This document shows, piece after piece, positions 19,468 to 28,809 of a stretch of DNA of 64,000 nt. Source of the stretch: Flaviflexus massiliensis (GTDB taxonomy: Bacteria > Actinomycetota > Actinomycetes > Actinomycetales > Actinomycetaceae). The translations under genes and the position numbers were made by a program. The stretch's first letter is position 1. Each line of letters begins with the position of its first letter. The stretch lies in the NCBI RefSeq assembly GCF_001375495.1, contig NZ_LN831056.1, forward strand, positions 62,001-126,000. The letters are read 5' to 3'. The notes beneath the pieces were generated by a model that was not told where the DNA came from, made no database searches, and saw only the letters and a program-made list of their open reading frames with translations.

Positions 19468-20106
19468 CTAATGGTAAACCGTGGGATCAAGCGATGCACG
19501 GAATGAGGCTTCATCCAGGCTGGTGGTCCACACCCTGGTTTGGGTTCGGAGATTTCCGCGGGTGTGCCTGACATTCGGGGAGAACCACTTCACCAACTCG
19601 ATACGAGATTGGCGGTAGGTGGCGGCTTCGTCGACCGCGGGCGCCAAGTCCGTATCGCGGCTAGCGAGTATAACGACATCGTAAAGGCCGGAACGCGCGT
19701 GCTTGCACAGGGCTAAGGCGCACTGAACATCGACACCCTTTTCCTGAGGAGGAATGCTCCAGTCATTAGTTCTGTTCTCGTAGTCGTACCGGTACTTCAG
19801 CGGCCGGTAGGTTACTCGAACGCGACCGTGCCCTTCCTTCTCCCACTGCGACTTTTGGGCCAAATTGCGCTTGTAGGAGCGGTGCGGGTCCTCAACATCC
19901 GGAAGCCCTCGAAACACATCGACGAACTTGAGTTCAAACTTCTCTGCGAGGCCGGGTGGTGGGCTCGCATTCTTTGCTGCAATGAGCTGATGTCCAAAGC
20001 GCCACGGGGAAATCAGCGAGTGTTCCTTGGCCTGACTTGGCATGAAAACTTCATGGCCCGTCATGTGGAGATTCTGGTAGTCAATGACGATAGCAACACT
20101 AGCCAT
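19468..20106 (-). CDS. NYN-domain (PIN-like) protein
   Basis: A 212-residue protein of the NYN family, predicted nucleases with a PIN-like fold. It starts SVAIVIDYQNLH, where the aspartate is a predicted metal ligand. It continues to EKGVDVQCALALCKHARSGLYDVVILASRDTDLAPAVDEA, with the second and third acidic positions (GVDV, SRDTD) expected for such an active site. The ATG at 20106 has GAGGTGG six bases upstream. RNA cleavage is likely from the fold but no target is apparent, and the gene stands alone. Confidence 0.8.
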   Translation of the reverse strand: MASVAIVIDYQNLHMTGHEVFMPSQAKEHSLISPWRFGHQLIAAKNASPPPGLAEKFELKFVDVFRGLPDVEDPHRSYKRNLAQKSQWEKEGHGRVRVTYRPLKYRYDYENRTNDWSIPPQEKGVDVQCALALCKHARSGLYDVVILASRDTDLAPAVDEAATYRQSRIELVKWFSPNVRHTRGNLRTQTRVWTTSLDEASFRASLDPTVYH

Positions 20107-20496
20107 AAATGCCACCTCTTATTAAAATAAACCCTGCCAATTCCGGAGAATGGCAGGGAGCTATGACCTTATTCTAGTCCCGTTCGGCCAGAACGTCAAA
20201 TGACTTGCGTCCCGTTGCTGGCAATTGAAGTGCCCTCGTTGAGCCCTGAGATAAGCCACTGTGCCCTTTCGTCGGTGCCACAACTATGGCTATCTCACTA
20301 CCCACGCCCAAGGAGTTTGTGTAGTCCAGTCTTATCTGTCGTCCCTTGCTCTCGGTGTCTCGGCCAGAGCCCTCACAATCCCTGATCTCACTGTGCCGGT
20401 TTGATAGGTCGGCGGTGTCTGCTCAGCGAGCTGGCTCGACGGGACGACCCGGTCGATCTCTCTGACTGTCGGGGACGACCCCGTGGGAGATCGATT
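20107..20496. other. Intergenic, no feature seen
   Basis: Divergent gap between the NYN gene and the antiporter gene. It must contain both promoters but I see no distinctive repeat or coding frame. Confidence 0.4.
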
Positions 20497-21777
20497 ATGT
20501 CTCAGGAAACCAAGCCCCGAGTTATCACCGCTTCAGAAATCCTTCGACTGGTTGTCGGAGGGGGCGCGTATATTGCTCTGGCTGTGTCCGGTTCATTACT
20601 TCAACCGCCAATGTCGACCGCGACTCTATTCATGGCACTCGTTATCATCATCGCGGTTATCACCGCCTGTTCCTTCGGTGTCGTGAAGCAGGCGGAGGCA
20701 CTGGCACATCGCCTCGGGGATCCTTACGGATCTCTGGTACTGACGCTCTCAATTGTTCTTATCGAGGTCATCCTTATCTCTGCTGTGATGCTAGGCCCAG
20801 GTGAGCACGCCACCATTGCCCGTGACTCGGTAATGGCAGTATCGATGATCATCCTCAATCTTGTTATCGGCATCTGCCTCATCGTTGGTGGTCGCAAGTA
20901 CGGCAGGCTGCGGCACAACCGAAGGGGAGCAGGAGCCTATCTCGCCATGATCGGCACTCTCGGAGTCATTGCCTTTGGAATCCCGCCACTCCTTGAGGGC
21001 GGCTCCTACCCGACTGCACTGGCAATCCCGATCGCCATCGCCACGATGGTTCTCTATGCTGGCTTCCTTTGGCGACAGATGGGGCCCGCGGCGCGGGACT
21101 TCCAGGAAGTTGATTCTGACAAAACTATTCAGACTGGAGTCGGCTCGGGAGAACGCTCTTCCCAGGAAGCTGGTTCGAATAGTGCCGCGGGTCGGGATAT
21201 TAGTTCAGCAAGTGGGGATGTTGGTTCTGATGGTGGGGACTCCCGATCCCTAGCACCCACATCTGTTGGCGTGACGGAGCAAGAGTCGGCAGAACTATCG
21301 ATCGGTGCTGTACTCAAGCAGCACCGTAAGGAGATCCTGGCCCGGGTTCTTCTCCTCATTGGCCTCGTGCTCCCGATCGTGCTTCTGTCACACGACATGG
21401 CGGTTCTGGTGGATGAAGCACTGATCGCGCTGGGGGCTCCACCGGCTCTCGCCGGTCTCCTGATCGCCATGATTGTGTTCCTGCCCGAGTCGATCACGAG
21501 CGTCCGCGCGGCCCTTGCCGGGGAGATTCAGCGGGTCAGCAATCTCTGTCACGGAGCACTTGTGTCGACACTGGCTTTAATGATTCCCGCTGTACTCCTG
21601 ATTGGAATGATGACAGGACAGGACGTTGCTCTTGCCGAGAGCTCCATCAACCTGGTCCTGCTTGGACTGACAATGCTCCTGACCATCGGTGTCTTTACTC
21701 GGAAGTCCGTTTCCAGCGGGGCAGGGGTTGCTCACCTGGCACTCTTTGTCGCGTACGTTCTGGCGCTGATGATCTGA
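20497..21777 (+). CDS. ChaA-like calcium/cation:proton antiporter
   Basis: A 426-residue membrane protein of the CaCA superfamily. The two inverted halves carry the acidic ion-binding motifs LSIVLIEVILIS (first alpha repeat) and MIVFLPESITSVRAAL (second). A hydrophilic loop rich in Ser, Gly, Asp and Glu, about 60 residues long (roughly 210-275), separates them. The ATG at 20497 has GGGAG seven bases upstream. Likely role: export of Ca2+ (or Na+/K+) in exchange for protons. Confidence 0.85.
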   Translation: MSQETKPRVITASEILRLVVGGGAYIALAVSGSLLQPPMSTATLFMALVIIIAVITACSFGVVKQAEALAHRLGDPYGSLVLTLSIVLIEVILISAVMLGPGEHATIARDSVMAVSMIILNLVIGICLIVGGRKYGRLRHNRRGAGAYLAMIGTLGVIAFGIPPLLEGGSYPTALAIPIAIATMVLYAGFLWRQMGPAARDFQEVDSDKTIQTGVGSGERSSQEAGSNSAAGRDISSASGDVGSDGGDSRSLAPTSVGVTEQESAELSIGAVLKQHRKEILARVLLLIGLVLPIVLLSHDMAVLVDEALIALGAPPALAGLLIAMIVFLPESITSVRAALAGEIQRVSNLCHGALVSTLALMIPAVLLIGMMTGQDVALAESSINLVLLGLTMLLTIGVFTRKSVSSGAGVAHLALFVAYVLALMI

Positions 21778-22057
21778 CCGATTTCAACCCTGACAATCTG
21801 ATCGGAATGTAACCCTCGTAATTTGTCAGGCCTAGAACGCCTGTGAATAGTGGGGGACCCAGGATCGTAAACCCTGCGATGGCACTGGTGACAAGGCTGA
21901 GTGGTTTGCGGTGCGCTAGATTTCCCAATCCTGTGAAGGGGCGTGCTCGCCGCGAAAGGCAGCTGCTTGATTAGTTGAACTATTGACTTGAGTAGGGACC
22001 GCTACCACGCTTGCACGTACCGCGTGTCAATGCAGACGCAGAAAACTGGAGCGTGCA

Positions 22058-23085
22058 ATGAAAGCCGTAAGAATTCACGAATACGAGAAAATGCCGTTCC
22101 TTGATGAAGTCGACAATCCAAAGGTCACAGGGCCTTGGGATGTCATCGTCAAAGTCGGCGCAGCCGGTCTCTGTCGTACAGACCTCCACGTTATCGAAGG
22201 CCTGTGGGCCCCGATCCAGAACCCCGACCTCCGCTACATCCTCGGCCACGAAAATGCTGGCTGGGTAGAAGAAGTCGGTAGCGCCGTCTCCAATGTCAGC
22301 GTTGACGACACCGTTATCATGCATCCCCTCGTCACGAGCGGGCTGTGCCCAGCCTGCCGTGCCGGGCAAGACTCGCACTGCTCGAACTCACGCTTCCCTG
22401 GCCTCAACGCAGACGGTGGGATGGCAGAGTTCCTCAAAACCAATGCTCGAGCAGTCGTTAAGCTCGATGCTTCTCTCCAACCCAAGGGCATCGCTGCGCT
22501 CGCAGATGCTGGCCTCACCGCGTACCACGCGGTAAGGAAGGCCGCGAAGTGGCTCTTCCCTGGAAGCTATGTCGTCGTCATTGGTTCGGGCGGACTCGGC
22601 CATATTGGTCTTCAGTCCCTCGTTGCCCTCACCTCGGCACACATCACGTTGTTGATCGTTCCGAGAAGGCCCTCGAGCTTGCCAAGAGCCTCTGTGCTCA
22701 CGAAACCGTTCTCTCGGGTGGCGATGAAGCCACACTGGATCAGGTTCAGGAGATCACCGGGGGCGGAGCCGACGTTATCTTCGACTTTGTTGGTGAACAA
22801 GGAATGGAGAAGGTTGGCCCCAGAATGCTTAAGGGCAGGGGTGACTACTATGTCATTGGTTGCGGCGGCAACGTCGACCTTTTGACGATTGACATTATCT
22901 CTCAGGAGATCAACGTCATCGGTAACCAGGTGGGAACCTACCAGGACCTCGTTGAGCTCATGACACTGACGGCCGAAGGGAAAATCTCTCTGACCACTGC
23001 CGTCTATCCACTCGAGGCATATGCGGATGCCATCAACGATTTTGATCAGGGCCGACTTGTCGGGCGAGGCATTCTCGTCCCGTAG
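22058..23085 (+). pseudogene. Zinc alcohol dehydrogenase, single-base frameshift
   Basis: A medium-chain NAD(P)-dependent alcohol dehydrogenase of about 343 residues if restored. The first frame has the catalytic zinc ligands (GLCRTDLHV, GHENAGWVEEVG), the structural zinc cysteines (CPACRAGQDSHC) and the Rossmann motif GSGGLGHIGLQ. After ALTSAHIT, at about 22648, the match moves to the next frame, which reads VVDRSEKALELAKSL to the end GRLVGRGILVP. One missing base between ATCAC and GTTGTT accounts for this. GGAG precedes the ATG. It is either a recent mutation or a sequence error. Confidence 0.85.
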
Positions 23086-23143
23086 TCCGTAGCAAGATGC
23101 CTGGGTGAATCAGATAATTGACGTGCCCAGAATCTATCGCTAA

Positions 23144-23190
23144 GGCTGTGTGTGTCCGTGTGCAACTAATAATCGCGGACACTCACAGCC
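23144..23190. terminator. Bidirectional terminator
   Basis: Arms of 15 bases (GGCTGTGTGTGTCCG and CGGACACTCACAGCC, one mismatch) with a 17-base loop. They lie between the convergent dehydrogenase and PD-(D/E)XK genes. Confidence 0.6.
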
Positions 23191-23247
23191 GTCGGCTTTG
23201 TCTGCGTGACCAGTCCTTGGCTCATAGGGAAAGTCGTATGGAGAATG

Positions 23248-24297
23248 CTATGAGGATTGGAGATTCCATTTGGACCATTCTCGACCCCGTAGGAAGTTAG
23301 CCAGTTCCTTCGCATTTGAAACCTCCGTGGGAATATCGCGGAAGTACTGCTTTGATCCGAACATGCCACCGGGCGTATCCTTGCGAAAGTCGGTTTCCTC
23401 AACTTCTGAAAGTACAAACACTTGCAGATCATAATCTTTGAGTTCAGCACGACGATCGGCATTCGCTTCGATAAAGTCCATTGCCCTTTGTTTGAGATTC
23501 GCAGAAGCTGAAGGTTCGGTAAAAGGAGAAGAGTGCTTTATTTCTGTGGTGAGCCTCTGGTTCTCATCGAGGCTAACAATGACGACGCCTTCGATTTCTG
23601 ATACTCGAGAGACTGTCTTATCTTTATATGCTCCCAAGTACCTTGCCCGTGCATGAGAGTAGTGGCCGCCAGTATCCGGGCAACAATAAATGCCGAAGTT
23701 ATCAATTTCGTCAATCTTTTGCCCGTTATTTACAACGTCGAGAATGCGTTGCCATTTTGGAATAAGTCCCTCACCATTGAGAAACTCCTCAAATTCCGGC
23801 AGTAATGAATTGAAAGCCCCGGAGGTCGAGGTGGCGTTGCTTTGAATCGATTCGAGGAGTTTCTGGAATGTAGTGGAAGTTACCTGAACTCCGCGGGTAG
23901 CAGCGGCTTCGGCTTCCTCAGTGAACCGCTCCTCGGGCCGGATTTCTTCTGGAGAGAGCAGGACAAGAACGGATGTGTCATCGCCTACAACATCAGGCAT
24001 GGCGTTGATATGGTTTGCTATCTGAGGCCTAGTAAACCAGTCGGAGAGTTTGACCTCGAATCTGACTGTAAATCGTCTCTGATCGATAACGAGGTCTGGA
24101 ATTGACCGACCGAATCGTGTCTGTTGGCGAAATGTTGGGCCCACTTCAACAGAGTTATCGTTTAGCAGAGCATTGAGAGTTTCTTGGAATCCGGTCGCAT
24201 CTTCTTCATGAAGTAGCTTCAGCATTAGTCCGACATAGTTTGTAACTCGGTTCTCCCGCTGACTGTAGGTGTTGAATGCGGATATTTCTCGGGACAT
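23248..24297 (-). CDS. Orphan PD-(D/E)XK nuclease-like protein
   Basis: A 349-residue protein. An N-terminal part (ENRVTNYVGLMLKLLHE) resembles those of restriction-like proteins. The residues RFGRSIPDLVIDQRRFTVRF followed by EVKL give P67-D68...E81-x-K83, the PD-(D/E)XK active site. The remaining 260 residues are not recognised. There is no methyltransferase, helicase or partner gene next to it, and its ribosome site is weak. It may be a solitary nuclease, a type IV-like restriction enzyme or a defence gene, but the function is not shown. Confidence 0.6.
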   Translation of the reverse strand: MSREISAFNTYSQRENRVTNYVGLMLKLLHEEDATGFQETLNALLNDNSVEVGPTFRQQTRFGRSIPDLVIDQRRFTVRFEVKLSDWFTRPQIANHINAMPDVVGDDTSVLVLLSPEEIRPEERFTEEAEAAATRGVQVTSTTFQKLLESIQSNATSTSGAFNSLLPEFEEFLNGEGLIPKWQRILDVVNNGQKIDEIDNFGIYCCPDTGGHYSHARARYLGAYKDKTVSRVSEIEGVVIVSLDENQRLTTEIKHSSPFTEPSASANLKQRAMDFIEANADRRAELKDYDLQVFVLSEVEETDFRKDTPGGMFGSKQYFRDIPTEVSNAKELANFLRGREWSKWNLQSS

Positions 24298-24747
24298 TAG
24301 GTTAGTCTCAATTCTTAAAATAATGATGCCATTGTACTGGTATTTACTGCACTAGATATCAATACTGGGAAGTTCTCTGAGTCCAAGGCTGTGTGCTGAC
24401 AAAGAGTGGAAGAGATTTGGCAATCTCTCCATGAGCAACTGGCGTGCTGAGCATGGGAACAGCTTCGATCTTTTCTGAAGGGGTGTGTGGCAGCCGAACC
24501 TGCCGCGCATTATCGCCTCAGCGTCGGTCAATTGACGAGCGGGATAGCCGCTCATAAGTCGGCCGATCACGTTGTTTTGTAAAGCTTGATAAAGGGTGAT
24601 ATTTCGCGGAATTGAGACCTGAAGTGGACGAGTGTGCGGCCGCTCGCCTAGACGTGTAACCCGTTGTAGTGTGAAGGGCAGCACGTCGTTAACGTGTCGG
24701 GTGGCCGTGCCCTGGCTACTCGGAAACCTGACAACAATGAGGTAGTC
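24298..24747. other. Divergent intergenic region before dhaK
   Basis: No confident gene. A small inverted repeat CACGT-CGTTA-ACGTG lies at 24682-24696, 51 bases before the dhaK start, and could be an operator. A minus-strand frame at 24352-24650 has no recognisable product. Confidence 0.3.
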
Positions 24748-25746
24748 ATGGCACTTGCGAAAAAGATTATGAACGATCCGGAAAACATCGTTGACGAGAC
24801 CCTGGATGGTCTCGTTGCGATCTCGAACGGACTGCTGACCCGAGACCCCGGTTCTCGCGTTATTCGTAGCACCAAGAAGGAGCAGGGCAAGGTTGGCCTG
24901 CTCGTGGGCGGCGGCTCCGGCCACGAACCCATGTACGGCGCCTTCGTTGGCCCCGGCCTCGCGAACGCTTCCGTCTCCGGTGACATCTTCGCAGCCCCCG
25001 CACCCCAGCACGTCCAAGAAGCCATCGAAGCGGCCGACGCTGGTGCCGGCGTTCTGATCGTCTACGGAAACTACGCCGGTGACGTCATGAACTTCGACAT
25101 GGGTGCGGAGATGGCGGAAGACGATTCGGATATCGAATCCAAGACTGTCCTCGTCCGTGACGATGTTGCCACCGACGATTACGAGGGCCGCCGCGGCATC
25201 GGCGGAGCCTTCTACGTCGTGAAGGCGGCCGGTGCTGCGTGTGCCAAGGGACTCTCCCTTGAAGAAGCGGCCGCCGTGACCGAACGCGTCCAGTACAACA
25301 CCCGCACGATCGGTGTTGCTGTTCGCGCCGGAGTCCTGCCCCACACCGGCAAGCGCACCTTCGAACTCGGCGATGACGAAATTGAGATTGGGCTGGGCAT
25401 GCACGGCGAAGTCGGTGTTGAGCGCTCGAAGATGATGAGCGCCGATGAGCTGACCGAGAAGATGGTCAACATGATCACCGAAGACCTGCCGTACGAGTCC
25501 GGTGACCGAGTCGCCGTCCTTATCAACAACCTGGGTGCGACAACCCAGATGGAGTTGCTCGTTGTTTACCGCAAGGTTGCCGAGCTTCTCGAGCAGAAGG
25601 GCATCACCGTCGGCCGCACCGACATCGGCGCACACTTCACGTCGCAGGACATGGCGGGACTGTCCCTCACCCCCCTCAAGCTCACCGACGAAATCGAAGA
25701 ACTCATCGCGGCTCCCTGCGAATCCGTTCCCTACACCCAAGGCTGA
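24748..25746 (+). CDS. dhaK: Dihydroxyacetone kinase substrate-binding subunit DhaK
   Basis: A 332-residue DhaK subunit, which binds dihydroxyacetone covalently through a histidine for phosphorylation by DhaL. Family motifs present are VGLLVGGGSGHEPMYGAFVG, VLIVYGNYAGDVMNFDMGAE, and IGLGMHGEVG with the substrate histidine at H219. The ATG at 24748 has GAGGT about six bases upstream. dhaL follows after three bases. In PTS-type systems a DhaM phosphoryl donor is also needed, and none is present in this window. Confidence 0.93.
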   Translation: MALAKKIMNDPENIVDETLDGLVAISNGLLTRDPGSRVIRSTKKEQGKVGLLVGGGSGHEPMYGAFVGPGLANASVSGDIFAAPAPQHVQEAIEAADAGAGVLIVYGNYAGDVMNFDMGAEMAEDDSDIESKTVLVRDDVATDDYEGRRGIGGAFYVVKAAGAACAKGLSLEEAAAVTERVQYNTRTIGVAVRAGVLPHTGKRTFELGDDEIEIGLGMHGEVGVERSKMMSADELTEKMVNMITEDLPYESGDRVAVLINNLGATTQMELLVVYRKVAELLEQKGITVGRTDIGAHFTSQDMAGLSLTPLKLTDEIEELIAAPCESVPYTQG

Positions 25747-25749
25747 CAC

Positions 25750-26435
25750 ATGTCAGAAACAGTAAATATCGACCAGATCCGTACCATCCTTCTCGCGGCC
25801 TGCCAGGCCATTGTTGACGCGAAGGAAGAGCTGGGGGATGCTGACCGTGCCACCGGCGACGGTGACCACGGCGTCGGCATGTCCCGAGGCTTCGGAGCTG
25901 GTATCACCGCCCTCCAAGGCGCAGAACTCGCCACCGTTGGCGATGCCTTTAAGGAAGTCGGAACAGCAGTCCTGTCCACGAGTGGTGGAGCCTCCGGAGC
26001 AGTCTTTGGAACCATGTTCCGCGCACCCGCGAAGTCCCTCGACTCCGACACCCTGGATGCTGAGGGCTATGCCTCAGCACTCGAAGTGGCCGCCGAGAAG
26101 GTGCAGGCACGGGGCAAGGCCGAACCCGGCCACAAGACCATGCTCGACGCCCTCATCCCGGCCGCCGAAGCCGCCCGCCAGCACACCGCTGACGGCCTCG
26201 CGGTAGCGGCACGCGCCGCGGCGGAAGGTGCTGCCAGTCCGCTGACGGCCTCGCGGTAGCGGCACGCGCCGCGGCGGAAGGTGCTGCCAGTGGACGAGAG
26301 GCAACGAAAGACATGATTGCCAAGGTCGGGAAGGCCAAGTCACTCGGTGAACGCAGCCGCGGCCACGTCGACCCGGGCGCCATGTCCGTCACGATCCTCC
26401 TCGAAGCAATCGCCGACGGGATAGAACAGGCATAG
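25750..26435 (+). pseudogene. dhaL: Dihydroxyacetone kinase subunit DhaL, broken by 53-bp duplication
   Basis: DhaL carries the nucleotide that phosphorylates DhaK-bound dihydroxyacetone. The metal-binding region ATGDGDHGVGMSRGF, TSGGASGAVFG and AEPGHKTMLDALIPAAEAA are intact. A perfect 53-bp tandem duplication (26186-26238 and 26239-26291) then shifts the frame, and translation ends after PLTASR near 26259. Removing one copy restores a 210-residue protein ending GREATKDMIAKVGKAKSLGE and GHVDPGAMSVTILLEAIADG, the normal C-terminus with its nucleotide-lid residues. As sequenced, the kinase should be inactive. Confidence 0.9.
26186..26291. repeat. Perfect 53-bp tandem duplication inside dhaL
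   Basis: Two identical 53-base copies lie head to tail, each starting CCGCTGACGGCC and ending GGTGCTGCCAGT. The length is not a multiple of three, so the copy number decides whether dhaL is in frame. Confidence 0.95.
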
Positions 26436-26484
26436 CTCATCAGCGTCAGTTCTTGCAGTGAGCAAGTGCTGATCGGAAAAGTAT

Positions 26485-26512
26485 GATTCCCCGGACCTCG
26501 GTCCGGGGAATC
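26485..26512 (+). terminator. Terminator of dhaKL
   Basis: Perfect 12-base arms GATTCCCCGGAC / GTCCGGGGAATC with a CTCG loop, 50 bases after the restored dhaL stop. Confidence 0.75.
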
Positions 26513-26597
26513 ACTGTTTATAGTCAGCCGATCGTTCGAGCTCGATCGCGATGAGAACCAGGGGTTATTAGAGCCAGGGACTATTAGGTAGAAGGTA

Positions 26598-27644
26598 TTA
26601 GCCGTCGGTGACGACAACCTTGAGGTGTTCCCCAGCGCGGGCCGCTTCAAATGCCTCGTCCGCTTTATTGAGCGGGAAGGTGGCGGTGATAAGGGGAGAG
26701 AAGAGCCCGGGTGCGCTCGCGAGCAGGTCGAGAGCTTCGCGGCAGTCCGCATTATTGTTCGCGGTGGAGCCGGTGACGACCAGCTCGCGGTAATGGATAA
26801 GGTTCGCGTCGAGTGGGATCTCGCCACCGCCGGAAGGGAGCCCGGCGAAGAAGTTGATTCTGCCCCCGACGGCGCTTGCCCGAACAGCATCACCAAATAC
26901 TGTTCCCTTCGGGGTGGCAACGACGGTGGCGTCAGCGCCCGCCCCGTCAGTTACCTCCAGCACCTGCTCGGCAAGATCTCCTGCCCTGGGGTCGAGCGTG
27001 ACATCGGCACCGAGCTTGGCAGCAAGTTCCCGGCGCGGTGCAGACGTCTGGGAGACAATTACCTTGCCGACGCCGCGGTGGTTGGCAATGAGGAGGGCAA
27101 TGAGTCCGATTGGTCCTGCCCCACAAATCAGCAGTGTGTCATCGGAGGTGATGTTGAGGGGGCGCAGCCCGCGCAGGACCGCGGCAATCGGTTCTGTCAG
27201 GGCCGCAACCGTGAGGTCGAGTCCCTGGGGGATGGGGAGGAGGTTGCCGTTGGTGATCGCGGATGCGGGGACGAGGATCTTCTCGGCAAAACCACCATTG
27301 AACGTGAGCCCGAAGGCTTCGTAATTCTCGCACAGGTTCTGGAAACCGCGCCGGCAGGGGCGGCAGGTATTGCAGGAAATATTGGGGGCGAGAGCAACGG
27401 CCGTGCCCGGTGCATACCTCTCATCGCCCGACCTGTTGTCTGTCACGATGCCGATTGCTTCGTGACCGGGAATCCGGGAGGTGCCGGGAGGGAAGAAGCG
27501 GTGCTCGCCGCGAGCAATCTTGAGGTCGGTTCCGCAAATGCCATTGGAGGCCATGGTGACCACGAGTTCGCCCGGCCCGGGTCCGGGATCGGGTGCTTCG
27601 ATGAAACGGAGCGTGCTGTCCGTGTGGAACTCGTATGCGAGCAT
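26598..27644 (-). CDS. Zinc-dependent alcohol/polyol dehydrogenase
   Basis: A 348-residue medium-chain dehydrogenase of the sorbitol/threonine dehydrogenase type. It shows catalytic zinc ligands in NGICGTDLKIARGEHRFF and GHEAIGIV, the structural zinc site CNTCRPCRRGFQNLC, and the NAD motif ICGAGPIGLIALLIA. The ATG at 27644 with GGGGAT just upstream is preferred over a TTG four codons earlier. It is convergent with dhaKL. Oxidation of a polyol to a ketose or of glycerol to dihydroxyacetone would fit the neighbourhood, but the substrate is not shown. Confidence 0.87.
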   Translation of the reverse strand: MLAYEFHTDSTLRFIEAPDPGPGPGELVVTMASNGICGTDLKIARGEHRFFPPGTSRIPGHEAIGIVTDNRSGDERYAPGTAVALAPNISCNTCRPCRRGFQNLCENYEAFGLTFNGGFAEKILVPASAITNGNLLPIPQGLDLTVAALTEPIAAVLRGLRPLNITSDDTLLICGAGPIGLIALLIANHRGVGKVIVSQTSAPRRELAAKLGADVTLDPRAGDLAEQVLEVTDGAGADATVVATPKGTVFGDAVRASAVGGRINFFAGLPSGGGEIPLDANLIHYRELVVTGSTANNNADCREALDLLASAPGLFSPLITATFPLNKADEAFEAARAGEHLKVVVTDG

Positions 27645-27911
27645 GACTATCCCCAATTCATGACGGTGGTCGTTGAGGCAACCTTACCGGCATGACCCAC
27701 CCGGGGCCTGAAACTGCCCGGCGTAACACCTGTGTTCCTGGCAAAGTTGGCATCTCCTGCTCATCTGCTGCGCATCTGATTCGTTGATCGCTACTTAAGC
27801 GGATTTTAAGGGTTGCGAGTTGAGAAGATGGCCACCTCTACGCCCCACAAAATGCGACATGGGGAATACTGGGGAGTAAACCAGAACTAGTTTGTGACTT
27901 GGAGCTTGTGA

Positions 27912-28745
27912 ATGACGGAGCAAATGTGGGACGCGATTGAAGCGAACGAACACGATGTTCGCCTGGTCGTGTGCGACATGGACGGAACGTTGTTGGACGA
28001 TGATGGCAACATCCCGGAGGCATTCTGGCCCCTGCTGGACAAGATGCTGGAGCGTGGGATCGTCTTCGCCCCCGCCTCGGGGCGACAGCTCGCCACCCTG
28101 AAGAAAATGTTTGGCCACGAAGACGAGATCCGCACCTACATTTCCGAGAACGGCACCTTCGTCATGAGTGACGGTGAGATTGTGTCGATCACCCCGATCG
28201 AGAGGGCGGACTACATCCAGTCCGTCGACATCATCCGCAACATCGACTACCGAAATGCTGGAGTCGTGGTTGGTGGCGCCAAGGGAGCCTACGCAGAACG
28301 CAAGGACCAGGAGTTCGTTGACAAGATCCGCACCTACAACCGTGCGCTCACCCTCGTTGATGATCTCAAGAACGTTGACGACCAGATGCTGAAGATGGCG
28401 ATCTACGACTTTGACGGAATCTCAAGCAGGGTTCTCGAGGACCTGGCGATCCTTCCCGACACCGCCAACGTCGTCCTCTCGGGCGACCGCTGGATCGACA
28501 TCATGTCAGCGGCAGGCAACAAAGGCAAGGCGGTTGCCGACCTGCAGCGTGCCCTCGGTGTCACCCCGGAACAGACCGTCGTCTTTGGTGACTACCTGAA
28601 CGATCTGGAAATGATGAGGCGCGCCCACCTGTCTTTCGCCATGGAGAATGCGCACCCCACGATCAGGGAAACGGCACGCTACATTGCTCCCTCCAACACC
28701 AAACAAGGGGTCTTGAGCGTCCTCAGCATGCTGCTCGACGCATAG
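27912..28745 (+). CDS. Cof-type HAD phosphatase
   Basis: A 277-residue haloacid dehalogenase-superfamily phosphatase. Motif I is VVCDMDGTLLDDDG with both aspartates, motif II is FAPASGRQ, and motif IV is VVFGDYLNDLEMM; the cap is of the Cof (C2B) type. Such enzymes dephosphorylate sugar phosphates, nucleotides or PLP in the cytoplasm. It is transcribed alone and ends at a strong stem-loop. Confidence 0.9.
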   Translation: MTEQMWDAIEANEHDVRLVVCDMDGTLLDDDGNIPEAFWPLLDKMLERGIVFAPASGRQLATLKKMFGHEDEIRTYISENGTFVMSDGEIVSITPIERADYIQSVDIIRNIDYRNAGVVVGGAKGAYAERKDQEFVDKIRTYNRALTLVDDLKNVDDQMLKMAIYDFDGISSRVLEDLAILPDTANVVLSGDRWIDIMSAAGNKGKAVADLQRALGVTPEQTVVFGDYLNDLEMMRRAHLSFAMENAHPTIRETARYIAPSNTKQGVLSVLSMLLDA

Positions 28746-28766
28746 GGCGAAGCGAAAGTAAATACG

Positions 28767-28809
28767 ACAACGACAGTGAGGGCGCCAATGGCGCCCTCAC
28801 TGTCGTTGT
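28767..28809 (+). terminator. Strong terminator after the HAD gene
   Basis: Perfect 20-base arms with a three-base AAT loop (28767-28786 and 28790-28809), beginning 21 bases after the HAD stop codon. Confidence 0.8.

Noticed and set aside
24352-25749. Minus-strand frame of 465 codons opposite dhaK
   Set aside because: Most of it is antisense to the well-supported dhaK. The part beyond dhaK (24352-24650) shows no recognisable motif.
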